Assembly: GCF_014200605.1 (NCBI RefSeq)
Contig: NZ_JACHCE010000008.1
Coordinates: 62,001 to 126,000 of the forward strand
DNA: 64,000 nt
Origin: Pedobacter cryoconitis
Lineage (GTDB): Bacteria; Bacteroidota; Bacteroidia; Sphingobacteriales; Sphingobacteriaceae
Direction: 5' to 3'
Shown here: positions 1 to 10,700 of the stretch, in pieces
Numbering within the stretch: the first letter of the stretch is position 1
Layout of the letters: every line of letters starts with the position of its first letter
Made by a program: the position numbers and the translations under genes
The notes under the pieces: model-generated
Database searches by the model: none
Told to the model about the DNA's origin: nothing
What the model saw: the letters and a program-made list of their open reading frames with translations, nothing else

Positions 1-72
1 AAAAGCATGTGGCGGTCAGAAAATAGTGTATCAGGAAATTACATTCAGAATTATTTCAAACGCTTGAAATGA
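1..72 (+). CDS. possible 3' end of an upstream gene (partial)
   Basis: Reading from base 1 in frame 1 gives 23 codons then TGA, ending in NYIQNYFKRLK. The stretch is basic and aromatic and could be the C-terminus of a protein whose body lies before the window. It is too short to identify. The remaining bases to 269 hold no gene that I can see and form the leader of the SusC gene. Confidence 0.25.
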   Translation, partial: KSMWRSENSVSGNYIQNYFKRLK

Positions 73-269
73 TAGAAATTGGGTCATTAGCTCATTTAGA
101 GGGATTTAGCTTAAACCATTTGTAACACTGTTGTTTAATTTCAATTCCTAATTAACCAAACCAAATATAATGAAGTCTCTCAACCTCTCCCAGAGATGTC
201 TGCATCCTGATATGGCCTTTAATCAAAAACCTATCCTCATCAAAACCAACCTAACCAAAAAATAATCGT

Positions 270-3200
270 ATGAAGAGAAAAATCATTTTACTACTTGCGT
301 TTCTATTCACCGGCTTGTTTCTCGCTAACGCTCAGGACATACAAGTGAATGGATTCGTTAAAGACTCCAAAGGAGAGCCACTGCCAGGCGTTTCCGTCAA
401 ACTAATGGGTACAGCAAAAGTCACCAGCACATCTGCAAAGGGGGCTTTTCTGATCTCTGTTCCTGCCACCGGTACTTTAATTTTCAAGAGTATCGGTTTT
501 ATTGCTAAACAACTGCCAGTAAATAACCGTCAGCAAATTGAGGTTACACTAGAAGATGATCATACAAACCTGGATGAGATTGTGGTAGTTGGTTACGGTT
601 CTGTAAAGAAAAGTGACCTGACCGGTTCTGTTTCCTCAATTGGCTCAAAAGACATCAAAGCGACTCCGGTTGCCTCTTTGTCGCAGGCTATTCAGGGAAG
701 GGCTGCAGGTGTTCGGGTTTCACAATCTTCGAATGCCCCGGGAGGCGGAATGAATATCCGTATTCGTGGAGGGAACTCTATTCAGGGGGGAAATGAACCG
801 CTCTATGTAATTGATGGCTATCCGCTTTATAACGAAAACGGACCGGGAATTAATCCCAACGACATTGAATCCATGGAAATTTTGAAAGATGCATCAGCAG
901 CAGCTATTTATGGTTCCAGAGGTGCCAATGGAGTTATCATTATCACCACAAAACGGGGGAAAGCAGGAGCTAACCGTATCCAGTTTGAAAGTTATTATGG
1001 TTCTCAAACCTTAAGGAAAAAGCTGGACCTTCTGGATGCCTCACAGCTCGCTGCATTAATTAATGATGGTATAGCCAATGTGAATGGGGATAATATTGGT
1101 AAACCAGGTTACCCTAAGCCATTGACTTATACTGATGCTCAGATAGCTTCTTTAGGTAAAGGGACTGACTGGCAGGACGAGATTTTCAGAGCTGCCCCTA
1201 TACAGAACTATCAATTGACATTTACTGGCGGGACAGAAAAAAGCCAGTATGCTGTATCGGGTAACTATTTTAATCAAAAAGGTATTGTCTCTAATTCGGG
1301 TTTTAAGCGTGGCTCGGTAAGGTTGAACCTGGATCAGGAGTTATCAGGTAAATTTAAATTCAGCAATAGCCTGACTGTAACCAATAGCACCAACAATTCT
1401 GTTGCTACAGACGGTGATGGAGGCGGTAATGCTGGTGTAATCTATAGTGCACTATTTTTCTCTCCAACTGTTCCGGTATATGATGCTCAGGGACAGTATA
1501 GTATGAACAACAGACCCGGAGGGATTTTAATCAGTAACCCATTGGCTTTAGCGAATGAAAGAACAAATATTGAGCTCAGAACCCGCATACTGGGCAATAC
1601 TTCATTGGAGTATAAGATTATTGAAGGCCTGACTTTAAAAACTATGTTTGGTGCAAATATGGCCTTTGGTAAAACCAATTTTTATCTGCCAAGGACTGTC
1701 TATGCAGGTCTGGCTACTAATGGAAGAGCCGAAGTTACTACATCGCGATATTTTGAGTGGCTTAACGAAAATACATTAAACTATAAAAAGGTAATTTCTA
1801 AGATTCATAGTTTCAATTTTTTGATAGGTTATACCTTTCAGAATGCTGATTATGAAGATTTAAAAGCCAGCGCACAGAATTTTGCCAGTGATATCCTGAA
1901 ATTCAATAATTTAGGTGCGGCCCAGCAAACTAATCCGAATACCTCTAATGCCTACGACTGGAGCTTACGCTCTTATTTAGGCCGTATAAATTATGATCTG
2001 AGTAATAAATATCTGTTCACCGTTTCGGGAAGATATGATGGATCTTCAAGATTCGGAATGGGTAGAAAGTATTCTTTCTTTCCATCCGGATCTGCAGCAT
2101 GGAGAATATCCGGTGAATCCTTTATGAGTAAACTGAAAGCAGTGAGTGATTTAAAACTCAGAGCTAGTTATGGTCTGACAGGTAATCAGGAAATTGGTCA
2201 ATATCAGTCATTAGGAGCCTTACAAACCGAAAGCTATAACTTTGGAAACGTAATCGCTATTGGTTATGCCCCAAATCGTATTGCAAATCCTAATCTGAAA
2301 TGGGAAACTACTGCCCAGTTAAATTTTGGTCTGGATCTGGGTTTGTTTAAAAACAGGATTACTGTAACTACAGACTGGTACCAGAAAAAAACCAAAGATC
2401 TGTTGTACAATGTTTCCCTGCCAATCACTTCAGGATTTAATACCTCATTACAAAATATTGGAAAAGTTAAAAATGAAGGATTTGAATTTGCTATAAATAC
2501 AGTTAACCTCAATGGCGTTTTTCAATGGAATACAAACTTTAATATCTCATTTAACAAAAATAAAATACTTGATCTTGGTGCAGTCACAGACGATATTCCA
2601 TCAGGAGGAGGGAGTGGTCACCTGCAATTAGGCAGCTCTGGAATCCTTCGTACAGGACAGCCAATAGGTGTTTTTTATGGATTAGTGACTGATGGTATTT
2701 TTCAGAATGCTGCCGAAGTTGCTGCATCCGGACAAAAAAATGCTAAACCTGGAGAACGCAGGTATAAAGATGTGGTCCCCGATGGTGTAATTAACTCATT
2801 AGACCGTGTAATTCTGGGACATGCACAGCCGGATTACACTTTTGGATTTACTAACAACTTCTCTTACAAAGGATTTGATCTTTCCATATTTATTCAGGGG
2901 GTACAAGGGAATAGTATTTTGAATTTAAACAGGTACGAACTGGAATCTATGACAGGGGTAAGTAATCAATCTGTTAATGTTCTGGATCGCTGGACTCCTG
3001 CTAATCCCAGTAATAGTATGCCACGTGCAAGTTCGGCCGGTTCTCCGTACCAGATAACCAGTCAGCAGGTAGAAGACGGTTCTTATATCCGTTTAAAGAA
3101 CGTACAGCTGGGTTATAATTTTAGTCCGGATTTACTTAAAAAGATCAGACTATCGAATGCAAAGATTTATATAAGCGGACAGAACCTTTTAACTAAAACC

Positions 3201-3323
3201 AAATACTCAGGATATGATCCTGAAGTAAGCCGGTTTGGGCAGGATAACTTAAGCCAGGGTATAGATTATGGCAGTTATCCATCATCAAAAATATTCCTGG
3301 TAGGCATTAATATCGGGCTGTAA
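270..3323 (+). CDS. SusC/RagA-family TonB-dependent outer-membrane transporter
   Basis: Outer-membrane porin that imports a glycan or oligomer captured by its SusD partner, powered by TonB. A signal peptide ends near residue 21 (ANAQ). A carboxypeptidase-regulatory-like beta domain spans about 24-97, followed by a TonB-box-like segment LDEIVVVGYG at 101-110, the plug domain from about 113, and the SusC hallmark LKDASAAAIYGSRGANG near 205-221. The rest is a 22-strand barrel with many aromatic/Gly strands. Length 1017 aa is normal. No STN domain precedes the carboxypeptidase-like domain, so it is not expected to signal to an anti-sigma factor, and none is adjacent. The SusD gene follows after 27 bases, so the two form an operon. 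Substrate is unknown; the convergent GH127-type enzyme hints at an arabinose-containing glycan. Confidence 0.95.
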   Translation: MKRKIILLLAFLFTGLFLANAQDIQVNGFVKDSKGEPLPGVSVKLMGTAKVTSTSAKGAFLISVPATGTLIFKSIGFIAKQLPVNNRQQIEVTLEDDHTNLDEIVVVGYGSVKKSDLTGSVSSIGSKDIKATPVASLSQAIQGRAAGVRVSQSSNAPGGGMNIRIRGGNSIQGGNEPLYVIDGYPLYNENGPGINPNDIESMEILKDASAAAIYGSRGANGVIIITTKRGKAGANRIQFESYYGSQTLRKKLDLLDASQLAALINDGIANVNGDNIGKPGYPKPLTYTDAQIASLGKGTDWQDEIFRAAPIQNYQLTFTGGTEKSQYAVSGNYFNQKGIVSNSGFKRGSVRLNLDQELSGKFKFSNSLTVTNSTNNSVATDGDGGGNAGVIYSALFFSPTVPVYDAQGQYSMNNRPGGILISNPLALANERTNIELRTRILGNTSLEYKIIEGLTLKTMFGANMAFGKTNFYLPRTVYAGLATNGRAEVTTSRYFEWLNENTLNYKKVISKIHSFNFLIGYTFQNADYEDLKASAQNFASDILKFNNLGAAQQTNPNTSNAYDWSLRSYLGRINYDLSNKYLFTVSGRYDGSSRFGMGRKYSFFPSGSAAWRISGESFMSKLKAVSDLKLRASYGLTGNQEIGQYQSLGALQTESYNFGNVIAIGYAPNRIANPNLKWETTAQLNFGLDLGLFKNRITVTTDWYQKKTKDLLYNVSLPITSGFNTSLQNIGKVKNEGFEFAINTVNLNGVFQWNTNFNISFNKNKILDLGAVTDDIPSGGGSGHLQLGSSGILRTGQPIGVFYGLVTDGIFQNAAEVAASGQKNAKPGERRYKDVVPDGVINSLDRVILGHAQPDYTFGFTNNFSYKGFDLSIFIQGVQGNSILNLNRYELESMTGVSNQSVNVLDRWTPANPSNSMPRASSAGSPYQITSQQVEDGSYIRLKNVQLGYNFSPDLLKKIRLSNAKIYISGQNLLTKTKYSGYDPEVSRFGQDNLSQGIDYGSYPSSKIFLVGINIGL

Positions 3324-3350
3324 AATTATCACCATTAAAAATATACTCCA

Positions 3351-4754
3351 ATGAAAATCTTTAAATATATATTACTCCTGAGTGTGTTATGGACCACATC
3401 CTGTAAAAAACTTAATGAAAATCCAGAATCATTCATTTCACCAGAAAACTTTTATAAGACTAAAAATGACGCAATTTCGGCAATTACGGCTGTTTACGCG
3501 CCAGTCCGGTTAAATGGTTTTGTTGCGCGTAACTATGTTATTCTCGGAGAAATCACTACAGATAACATGTTCCCTTTAAATAATAGTGCCCCAAGAATTG
3601 AACTGAATACTTACACACATACTTCTCAGAATGGTATTTTACGGGAGACCTGGGATAATTTTTACATTGGTATCACCAGGGCTAATGCTTCTATTAATCG
3701 AATACCCGGGATCAACATGGAAGAGGCATTAAGGACAAGACTAGTCGCTGAAGCTAAATTTCTGAGGGCGTTTTATTACTACCAGCTGGTCAGGCTGTTT
3801 GGGGACTTGCCGGTTGTAACTTCCGAAGTAAGTTCTTTAGATCAGCTTACTTATCCAAAACGAGATCCTAAAACTGATGTTTATAAACAGATTATCGCAG
3901 ATCTGAAGGATGCTGAAACTATATTGCCTCCATCTTATAGCGGGGCAGACCGGGGAAGGGCAACCAGCGGGGCGGCAAAATCTTTTCTGGCTAGTGTATA
4001 CCTGACTCTAAAACAATTCCAGCTTGCTGCAGATAAAGCAAATGAGGTAATGACACTTTCTGGTGCAGGTTATGGGCTGTGGGACAGCTATTCCGATGTT
4101 TATGATATTAAGAACGAATTTGGAAAAGAGGCCATATTTGATGCGCAGTTTGTGAGTGGGCCTGGTGGGCAGGGCGGTAATCTAATTGCCTTTTTTGCAC
4201 AGGAAAATAATAGTGTAGGAGGAAGGGGCTTTGGTTCTTTTCAGCCTACTACCGAAATATATGATAGTTATACCGCTGGCGATAAACGTAAAGCTATTTT
4301 CTTTGTCAAAGGTACTGATGGGAAATATTACGTGAATAAATGGGTTGATGCGGATGCTACAACAGAAAACCAAAGTGATAATAATTTCCCTTTGATGCGT
4401 TATGCAGAGGTCGTATTAACCTACGCAGAAGCTTATAATGAGTTAAACAGTCCTGTGAATGATAACCTTGCTTATAAGGCTGTGAATAGTATCAGGAAAA
4501 GAGCAGGTTTACCAGATCTGGCGAATTTAACACAAAACGATCTTCGCGATGCAATTTTGCAGGAACGCAGGTTAGAACTTGCTTTTGAAGGAAGCCGGTG
4601 GTTTGACCTGGTCCGCACCGGTAAATTGGTTTCAACTTTAACTGCTAAAGGAACAACTAATGTCAGGGAGTACCATAATTTATTCCCTGTTCCACAGTTT
4701 CCTATGGGTGTGAATCCAAATCTGGCACCTCAGAACCCGGGTTACGCTCAATAA
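3351..4754 (+). CDS. SusD/RagB-family glycan-binding lipoprotein
   Basis: Surface lipoprotein lid of the preceding SusC channel; binds the substrate and hands it over. A short hydrophobic leader is followed by lipobox-like TTSC with Cys18 as the likely acylated residue. The N-terminal TPR-like helices include AKFLRAFYYYQLVRLFGDLP at about 138-157, and the C-terminal RagB/SusD region holds PLMRYAEVVLTYAEAYNEL, NSIRKRAGLPDL and LQERRLELAFEGSRWFDLVR. At 467 aa it is at the shorter end of the family. It ends in front of a strong bidirectional hairpin at 4767-4821, so the SusCD transcript probably stops there. No extra surface glycan-binding protein or regulator lies next to the pair, so this is a minimal utilisation locus. 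Confidence 0.93.
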   Translation: MKIFKYILLLSVLWTTSCKKLNENPESFISPENFYKTKNDAISAITAVYAPVRLNGFVARNYVILGEITTDNMFPLNNSAPRIELNTYTHTSQNGILRETWDNFYIGITRANASINRIPGINMEEALRTRLVAEAKFLRAFYYYQLVRLFGDLPVVTSEVSSLDQLTYPKRDPKTDVYKQIIADLKDAETILPPSYSGADRGRATSGAAKSFLASVYLTLKQFQLAADKANEVMTLSGAGYGLWDSYSDVYDIKNEFGKEAIFDAQFVSGPGGQGGNLIAFFAQENNSVGGRGFGSFQPTTEIYDSYTAGDKRKAIFFVKGTDGKYYVNKWVDADATTENQSDNNFPLMRYAEVVLTYAEAYNELNSPVNDNLAYKAVNSIRKRAGLPDLANLTQNDLRDAILQERRLELAFEGSRWFDLVRTGKLVSTLTAKGTTNVREYHNLFPVPQFPMGVNPNLAPQNPGYAQ

Positions 4755-4766
4755 ATTCGTGTTTTT

Positions 4767-4821
4767 ATGGCTAATCCAGCTCTCTTAATGAAATTTCATT
4801 GAAGAGAGCTGAATTGGCCAT
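4767..4821. terminator. bidirectional hairpin terminator between SusD and GH127 genes
   Basis: Arms ATGGCTAATCCAGCTCTCTT (4767-4786) and AAGAGAGCTGAATTGGCCAT (4802-4821) pair along 20 bases with two mismatches that can be G-U pairs. The 15-base centre holds AATGAAATTTCATT, which is itself palindromic, so the whole can fold as one long stem. It lies between converging genes and can end transcription from both sides. Confidence 0.7.
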
Positions 4822-4840
4822 TGAAAATAACCCGGACAAA

Positions 4841-7381
4841 TTATTGTTTACTGGTCATTTGAAGTTCCTTAACTACTATGTTATCAATACTTGCCAGTGA
4901 ATCGTAGGCTCTGACCCCTATAGCACCATTTTTGAAAGTGATGTCTGTTACTGAAATTACAGGTCCGGCAACTTCGTTAAAATACACTTTAATAGAACTG
5001 CCTTTTGCTTCTATTTTGACTTTATATGCCTTTCCGGTTTCCATTTTTTGTGCTTGCGATGCCAATAAGATCCATTTTTGATCAACCGACTTACCCAATT
5101 GTATCCTTCCTGCTGCTGCATCAATTCCTAAATAATAACCATTGTAAGCATCAGCTCCGATAACCGGATCACTAACCCTGAACAACAGCCCTGCATTACC
5201 TTCTTTTGAATTGAGCCGGATAGTGGCCTCATAACTCAGATTATCAAATTGTGTACCGCTTGCAATCGCTTTTGATCCATGTATCCCATATCCCCATGAA
5301 CCTTTATTTGAAGCAGAATGGAATGCCCCGTCTTTAATAAACCAGCTTCCGCCATAAATCAGCCAGTCTTTAATGGTTGCCTGAGTAAAATCTTCCTTAA
5401 ACTGTTTTTCCGGGGCTTTGGGAATACCGATAACAGGGAAATTACTGATCCTGATATTTTCACTTCCATAGGGTGTAAGTATAATTTCTTCAGTTTTTTC
5501 TGCAGACGCAACAGGGCTGGCGGGTACTTCTAAAGCATGCATTTTAGTATAAGCCAAAGTCCAGGAAGGTATCTTTTTAGCTGAAACTTGAAGTTTAATA
5601 GGTGTAGTGGACTGAATAAATGGATTTTCTGGCATTTTAGTCTGCTGGACTTTTATAGATCCTTCCAAATCATTACGATCAATTACCAGCCCGTAATTCC
5701 AGGCAGATGCAGCAGACACTTCATAATCGAAGAAGCCAGCTACCGGATGTTTTTTTACAATGTTATATTTTGCATCAATCTGTAGTGCATATACAATCGG
5801 GCCGCGCTCTACCGTTACAGCATTATTTACCTGATCAGTTATCTTTACTTCCATAGGGAACTTGAGTACAACCTGATCCTGGTTAGCCCATTTTCTGTTA
5901 ACCGTATAAATCTGACCTGTTTTAACCCCCGTCAATTGTTTATCATTCATAGTGATCTGTGGGTTTTTGCACCATTCCGGGATTCTTAGCTTTAAAGGAA
6001 AAGAAGCCGGTTTTGACAGCTCTATTTTAATCCTTATTTTTTCTTCAAAAGGATAATCAGTAACAACCTGAAGCTTAACCGGAACTGAATTTGCAACAAA
6101 AGCATTGACCTCCACCGGTGCATAAGCAATTACAGCCAGACCTTTGTCCGGGGTTGCTGTCCAACTGTTTTTTACAAAATATGGCCAGCCCATGTGCATA
6201 TTATATCTGCAGCAGCCCATACCTGAATAAGGACTTAAAAGCAGCGCCCCATCATAATCTTCATCAAACCCGGAGTTCCCATGCTTGCACACTACCTGAT
6301 TTGGCTGTGTATAATATAAATGAGATCTGATATCCCTGCTAAATTGTGAGGGTAATGTATTAAAAGCAATTTTTTCCAGTCTGTCCCCAGGCTGTGCATC
6401 ATGAACTATTCTGGCCGCAGTCTCCAGGCTCTGCATCCATTCGACAACAGTACAGGTTTCAGTACCCTGAAAAGAACTTTTTCCGGCTAGAAATTCTGTT
6501 CCGGAGGCAATTCCTGAAGCCTGACCATGATCTCTTATTAAGTTATCAATCCCTTTTTCGGTAGCTTCTCTGTAAAAGGGTGTCTGTTTTAATTGTGAAT
6601 AGATAACCGGAAATTTAAGAGCCTGACCCACGCTAACGCTATGTTTGGTATGGAAATCGTCACCATAAAAGAAAAATTGATTGTTGGTATAGATATCTGC
6701 CCAGGGATAAGCTTGTGATTTTAGTTTCCCGGCAAGTGTTAAAAGTGATTTTTCACCCGTTATATTATAGAGCCAGAATATGATTTCAATATTATCTCCT
6801 GTTCTGGATTTGCTCCATTCCTTTAGTGGTTTCTGATCCAGATTGTTTAGCTGATAGTTGAAATACCTGGTGAAAAAATTAATAACCCTTTTGTCGCCTG
6901 TAGCCTCATAATAACCTTGTATTGCATACATCATAGGCATTCTGGGCCACCAATCGTCCATTTTTACGGGGCCAAATGAACCATTGGCCTGCTGATGATC
7001 TAAAGTCCAGTTTATCCATTTCTCAGCTTTTTTCTTTAAATCTGCATCATCCAGTGTATAGGCAAGTGCGACCAATCCCTTTACATAATAGGGGACGCGT
7101 TCCCAGCTTTCACCCTGGCCGCCAAGCCAGTCAGAACCTGCACCCAGATTGGAAGCTTCCGGATAAAGTTCTTCAGCGTGTCCTGTTGCTCCTTCTTTTT
7201 GCAGTTCCAGTTGTTTTAATAACCAGCCTTTAGCTTTAATACTGCCCAGGGGAAGTTGTATATAAGAAGCTGGCTGGAGAGGGGCACGGTTATAATGATA
7301 GAGCGATCTGGCCTTATGCTGAGCTCGAAGTAGCGAAGGAACCAGAATGAAAACTAAAATTACAGATTTACTAAATTTCAT
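4841..7381 (-). CDS. GH127-like (DUF1680) secreted glycosidase with C-terminal lectin-like domain
   Basis: Probable beta-L-arabinofuranosidase-type enzyme acting in the periplasm or at the surface. A signal peptide covers about residues 1-20. The DUF1680 / GH127 (alpha/alpha)6 barrel runs from about 35 to 400, followed by beta-sandwich domains. The metal-cysteine centre known in this family is visible: E308-T-C310 and the pair C390-C391 (motif GMGCCRYNMH), corresponding to the Glu/Cys zinc ligands and nucleophile Cys of characterised GH127 enzymes. Residues about 635-840 form a concanavalin/LamG-like or DUF1080-like domain (FKEDF...NAGLLFRVSD...YYLGI...GAIGVRAYDS). At 846 aa it is longer than minimal GH127 because of that tail. 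It converges on the SusCD pair. Other DUF1680 families have different arabinoside specificity, so the exact substrate is inferred. Confidence 0.82.
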   Translation of the reverse strand: MKFSKSVILVFILVPSLLRAQHKARSLYHYNRAPLQPASYIQLPLGSIKAKGWLLKQLELQKEGATGHAEELYPEASNLGAGSDWLGGQGESWERVPYYVKGLVALAYTLDDADLKKKAEKWINWTLDHQQANGSFGPVKMDDWWPRMPMMYAIQGYYEATGDKRVINFFTRYFNYQLNNLDQKPLKEWSKSRTGDNIEIIFWLYNITGEKSLLTLAGKLKSQAYPWADIYTNNQFFFYGDDFHTKHSVSVGQALKFPVIYSQLKQTPFYREATEKGIDNLIRDHGQASGIASGTEFLAGKSSFQGTETCTVVEWMQSLETAARIVHDAQPGDRLEKIAFNTLPSQFSRDIRSHLYYTQPNQVVCKHGNSGFDEDYDGALLLSPYSGMGCCRYNMHMGWPYFVKNSWTATPDKGLAVIAYAPVEVNAFVANSVPVKLQVVTDYPFEEKIRIKIELSKPASFPLKLRIPEWCKNPQITMNDKQLTGVKTGQIYTVNRKWANQDQVVLKFPMEVKITDQVNNAVTVERGPIVYALQIDAKYNIVKKHPVAGFFDYEVSAASAWNYGLVIDRNDLEGSIKVQQTKMPENPFIQSTTPIKLQVSAKKIPSWTLAYTKMHALEVPASPVASAEKTEEIILTPYGSENIRISNFPVIGIPKAPEKQFKEDFTQATIKDWLIYGGSWFIKDGAFHSASNKGSWGYGIHGSKAIASGTQFDNLSYEATIRLNSKEGNAGLLFRVSDPVIGADAYNGYYLGIDAAAGRIQLGKSVDQKWILLASQAQKMETGKAYKVKIEAKGSSIKVYFNEVAGPVISVTDITFKNGAIGVRAYDSLASIDNIVVKELQMTSKQ

Positions 7382-7588
7382 ATTTATAAAGCATTATACT
7401 ATCTCAAGTGTAAGTTCAATATAAATAATAAGTGTTTTACTGACAGGTGATAAATTGATACGATATGAAGAAATTTTGAAACAAATCAGAATTATACCAA
7501 AATAATTAAAAAGAAATTTTATCAGACAAACACCTTTAAGTATGGAGTTGGAATGGCAATCGGAATTACCCTTACATAAAAAATATTG

Positions 7589-7615
7589 AGCCTTTCAGCA
7601 AATTGTTGAAAGGCT
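7589..7615. terminator. weak hairpin in the 340-base gap before the DUF2723 gene
   Basis: Arms AGCCTTTCA and TGAAAGGCT with a 9-base loop; no good T-run follows on either strand, so terminator function is uncertain. The rest of 7382-7721 is AT-rich DNA between two divergently transcribed genes, where their promoters should lie. I found no further gene or clear box in it. Confidence 0.35.
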
Positions 7616-7721
7616 TTGTTACTTATCCCTGACACATTAGATTTCTTTAATGTCTGCCTGATTTATTTAATGGTTAGCTAAAAAATAGTGATATTTAAAT
7701 AAGTACAAAAAACATTGATAA

Positions 7722-10700
7722 ATGGAATACAGAAAAATCAATAATCTGTTAGGCTGGCTATGTTTCCTGATAGCTTCTTCTACCTATATCTTAACCTTAG
7801 AGCCTTCAGTAAGTTTTTGGGACTGTGGCGAGTTCATTGCAAGCGCTTACCGTTTACAGATAGCCCATCAGCCCGGATACCCGGTATTTGCGATGTTAGG
7901 GAAAATGTTTTCGCTATTGTCCTTTGGGGATCAAACTAAAGTGGCTTATTTTATGAACATGGGATCGGCGATAGCTAGTGGTGTAACCATTATGTTCTTG
8001 TTCTGGACTATAACTGCAATCGCAAAGAAACTACTCCTGAGCAAACGTGATGATGTGGTTGAGCAGTCAAATCTAATCCTGATTATGGGAGCTGGTTTAG
8101 TTGGTGCCCTGGCATTTACTTATACCGATACTTTTTGGTTCTCCGCTGTTGAAACTATTGTATTTGCTTTATCTTCCATGTGTACAGCGATTGTATTCTG
8201 GGCCATTTTAAAATGGGATGCTCATGCTGATGAACCCAGATCTGATAAATGGCTGGTTTTCATTGCCTATATTATGGGTTTATCAATAGGTATCCATTTA
8301 CTTAATTTGCTGACTATTCCAGCTATAGCAATGGTATATTTTTTTCGGAGGAGTAAAAATATCACTGTTAAAAATGGGGTATGGGCTTTTCTGAGCGGGG
8401 TTGCGATACTGGGTTTTGTACAGTATGGAATCCGTGGGTATACTGTTAAACTTGCTGCATATTTTGACCTTTTCTTTGTGAATTCACTAGGCCTTGGTTT
8501 TGGTAGCGGAGCTTCGTTTTTTATATTATTACTTGTTGCAGCTATTGTATGGGGTATAGTATACAGTATCCGAAATAAAAAAACAAAACTTAACCTGGCA
8601 TTATTATGTATAGCTTTCATCTATTTTGGCTATGCTTCATTTGCCTATATCCCTATCAGGGCAGCTGCGGACCCCCATTTGAACAACTCTCATCCTGATA
8701 ATGCATTTACCCTTTATGGTTACCTGAACCGGGTTCAATACGGAGATAACCCTTTGCTGACCGGGCCATATTATGATTCGAAAGTTATCGAACAAAAACA
8801 AGGTGATATCATTTACCGTAAAGGAAAAACGCAATATGAAAATGCCGGGCGCAAGATTGAGCAGATTTATGACAGAACTACTTTTTTGCCACGTATGTAT
8901 AGCACCAGTGGACAGGACGTTCAGTTTTATAAATCCTGGTTACAAATTCCAGATAACCAGCCTCCAACATTTGCAGATAACATGAAATGGATGTTCAGCT
9001 GGCAGATGTCTCAAATGTACTGGCGATACTTCTTCTGGAATTTCGTGGGCCGTTATAACGATGCCGATGGACAGGCAGATAATCAAAGTATTGATGGGAA
9101 CTGGACAAGCGGTATCTTTGATGGTGGCAGGCATCTTCCAGCATCAGTGATTCATGGTGTCACCTATACGCCATTATATGCGCTGCCTTTATTTTTAGGC
9201 CTGATCGGATTTGTTTACCATATTCAGCGTAAAAAGAAAGATGCATTGATTATCTTACTGCTTTTCTTTTTCACAGGTTTAGCTATCGTACTGTATGTTA
9301 ACCAGCCCTCCTTACAACCCAGGGAACGTGATTATTCTTATGTAGGTTCCTTTTATGCCTTTGCTATCTGGATAGGGCTTGGTGTTATAGCGATTGCAGA
9401 ATCGATCCGTAAATTTATACCTGCTAAAACGGCTGCTATGGGTTCAACTGTTATTTGCCTTTTGCTGGCACCCGTATTATTGGCAGGTAAAGAATGGAAA
9501 AGCCATGATCGTTCCACTAAACGGGTAGCACGCGATATGGCTTATAACTACCTTGTTTCCTGTCCGCAAAATGCGATTTTATTTACCTACGGTGATAATG
9601 ATACTTATCCATTGTGGTACGCTCAGGAAGTAGAAGGAATAAGAACCGATGTACGTATCGTTAACCTGAGTCTTTTAGGTACTGACTGGTATATACGCCA
9701 GATGCAGAAGAAAATGAATCAGTCAGCACCTTTACCTATTACCATGCCTTATGACAAATATGAGGAAGGTGTCAGAGATGTGATCTATTATAGTGATCAA
9801 AAAATTGCCGGACCTGTAGAGCTGAAAGAATTATTTGATTTTATCACCTCCGATAATAAACAAATCATGCTGGAATACCAAAGTGGCGAATATGGTAACT
9901 ATCTGCCAACTAAAAGCTTCAAAATCACTGTAAATCCGGATGAAGTGATTAAAAATGGTGTAATTACTCCAGACCAGAAGAGCAAGCTTACTAAAAGCAT
10001 GGAATGGCAATATACATCAGACTATATTACCAAAGATAATCTTGCAATGCTGGATATACTGGCACATAACAACTGGAAAAGACCGATATGTTTTACCACA
10101 ACGATGAATAGTGAGAACTTTATTGGTTTACAGCCTTATTTATACAAAGAAGGTTTTATATATCATTTAATCCCTTTTGAAAAAGACACCGCAGCTCAAA
10201 GCCCGCGGGCTAAAACAAATACAATGGTGATGTACAAGAATATTATGGACAAGTTTGAATATGGGAATTTTAAAAATGCAAGTTATCTGGACCCTCAATC
10301 CAGGTCAGTATATTATCCGGTAATTACAGCGACTTTTATTGAACTGATCCAAGGTCTTATACAGGAAGGACACCCTGAGCTTGCATTAAAGGCCCTTCAA
10401 CGCTATGATCTTAGAATGCCAGATATCATTCCTTATTTCGATTTTTCTGCTCAAAAACTTTTCTTAGCTCAACTGGCCTTTCAATTAAACGACGTTACTT
10501 TTGGCAGTAAGCTGGTAAATACGGTCGACAAAGCTGTTGTTGATCAGTTGGAATATAATTATCACCTGTATACTGAAAATAAAAGCAAAGCAGATTTACG
10601 GGAAATAGAATTCAGTTTTCAGTTACTGAATACAATGGCTGATTTCACTAAAAAGAGTAAACAAACTTCACTTTCCAATCAAATACAGGCGCAACTGGAT

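Noticed and set aside
8267..8620. 117-codon minus-strand ORF in the DUF2723 gene
   Set aside because: Low-complexity antisense of membrane helices.
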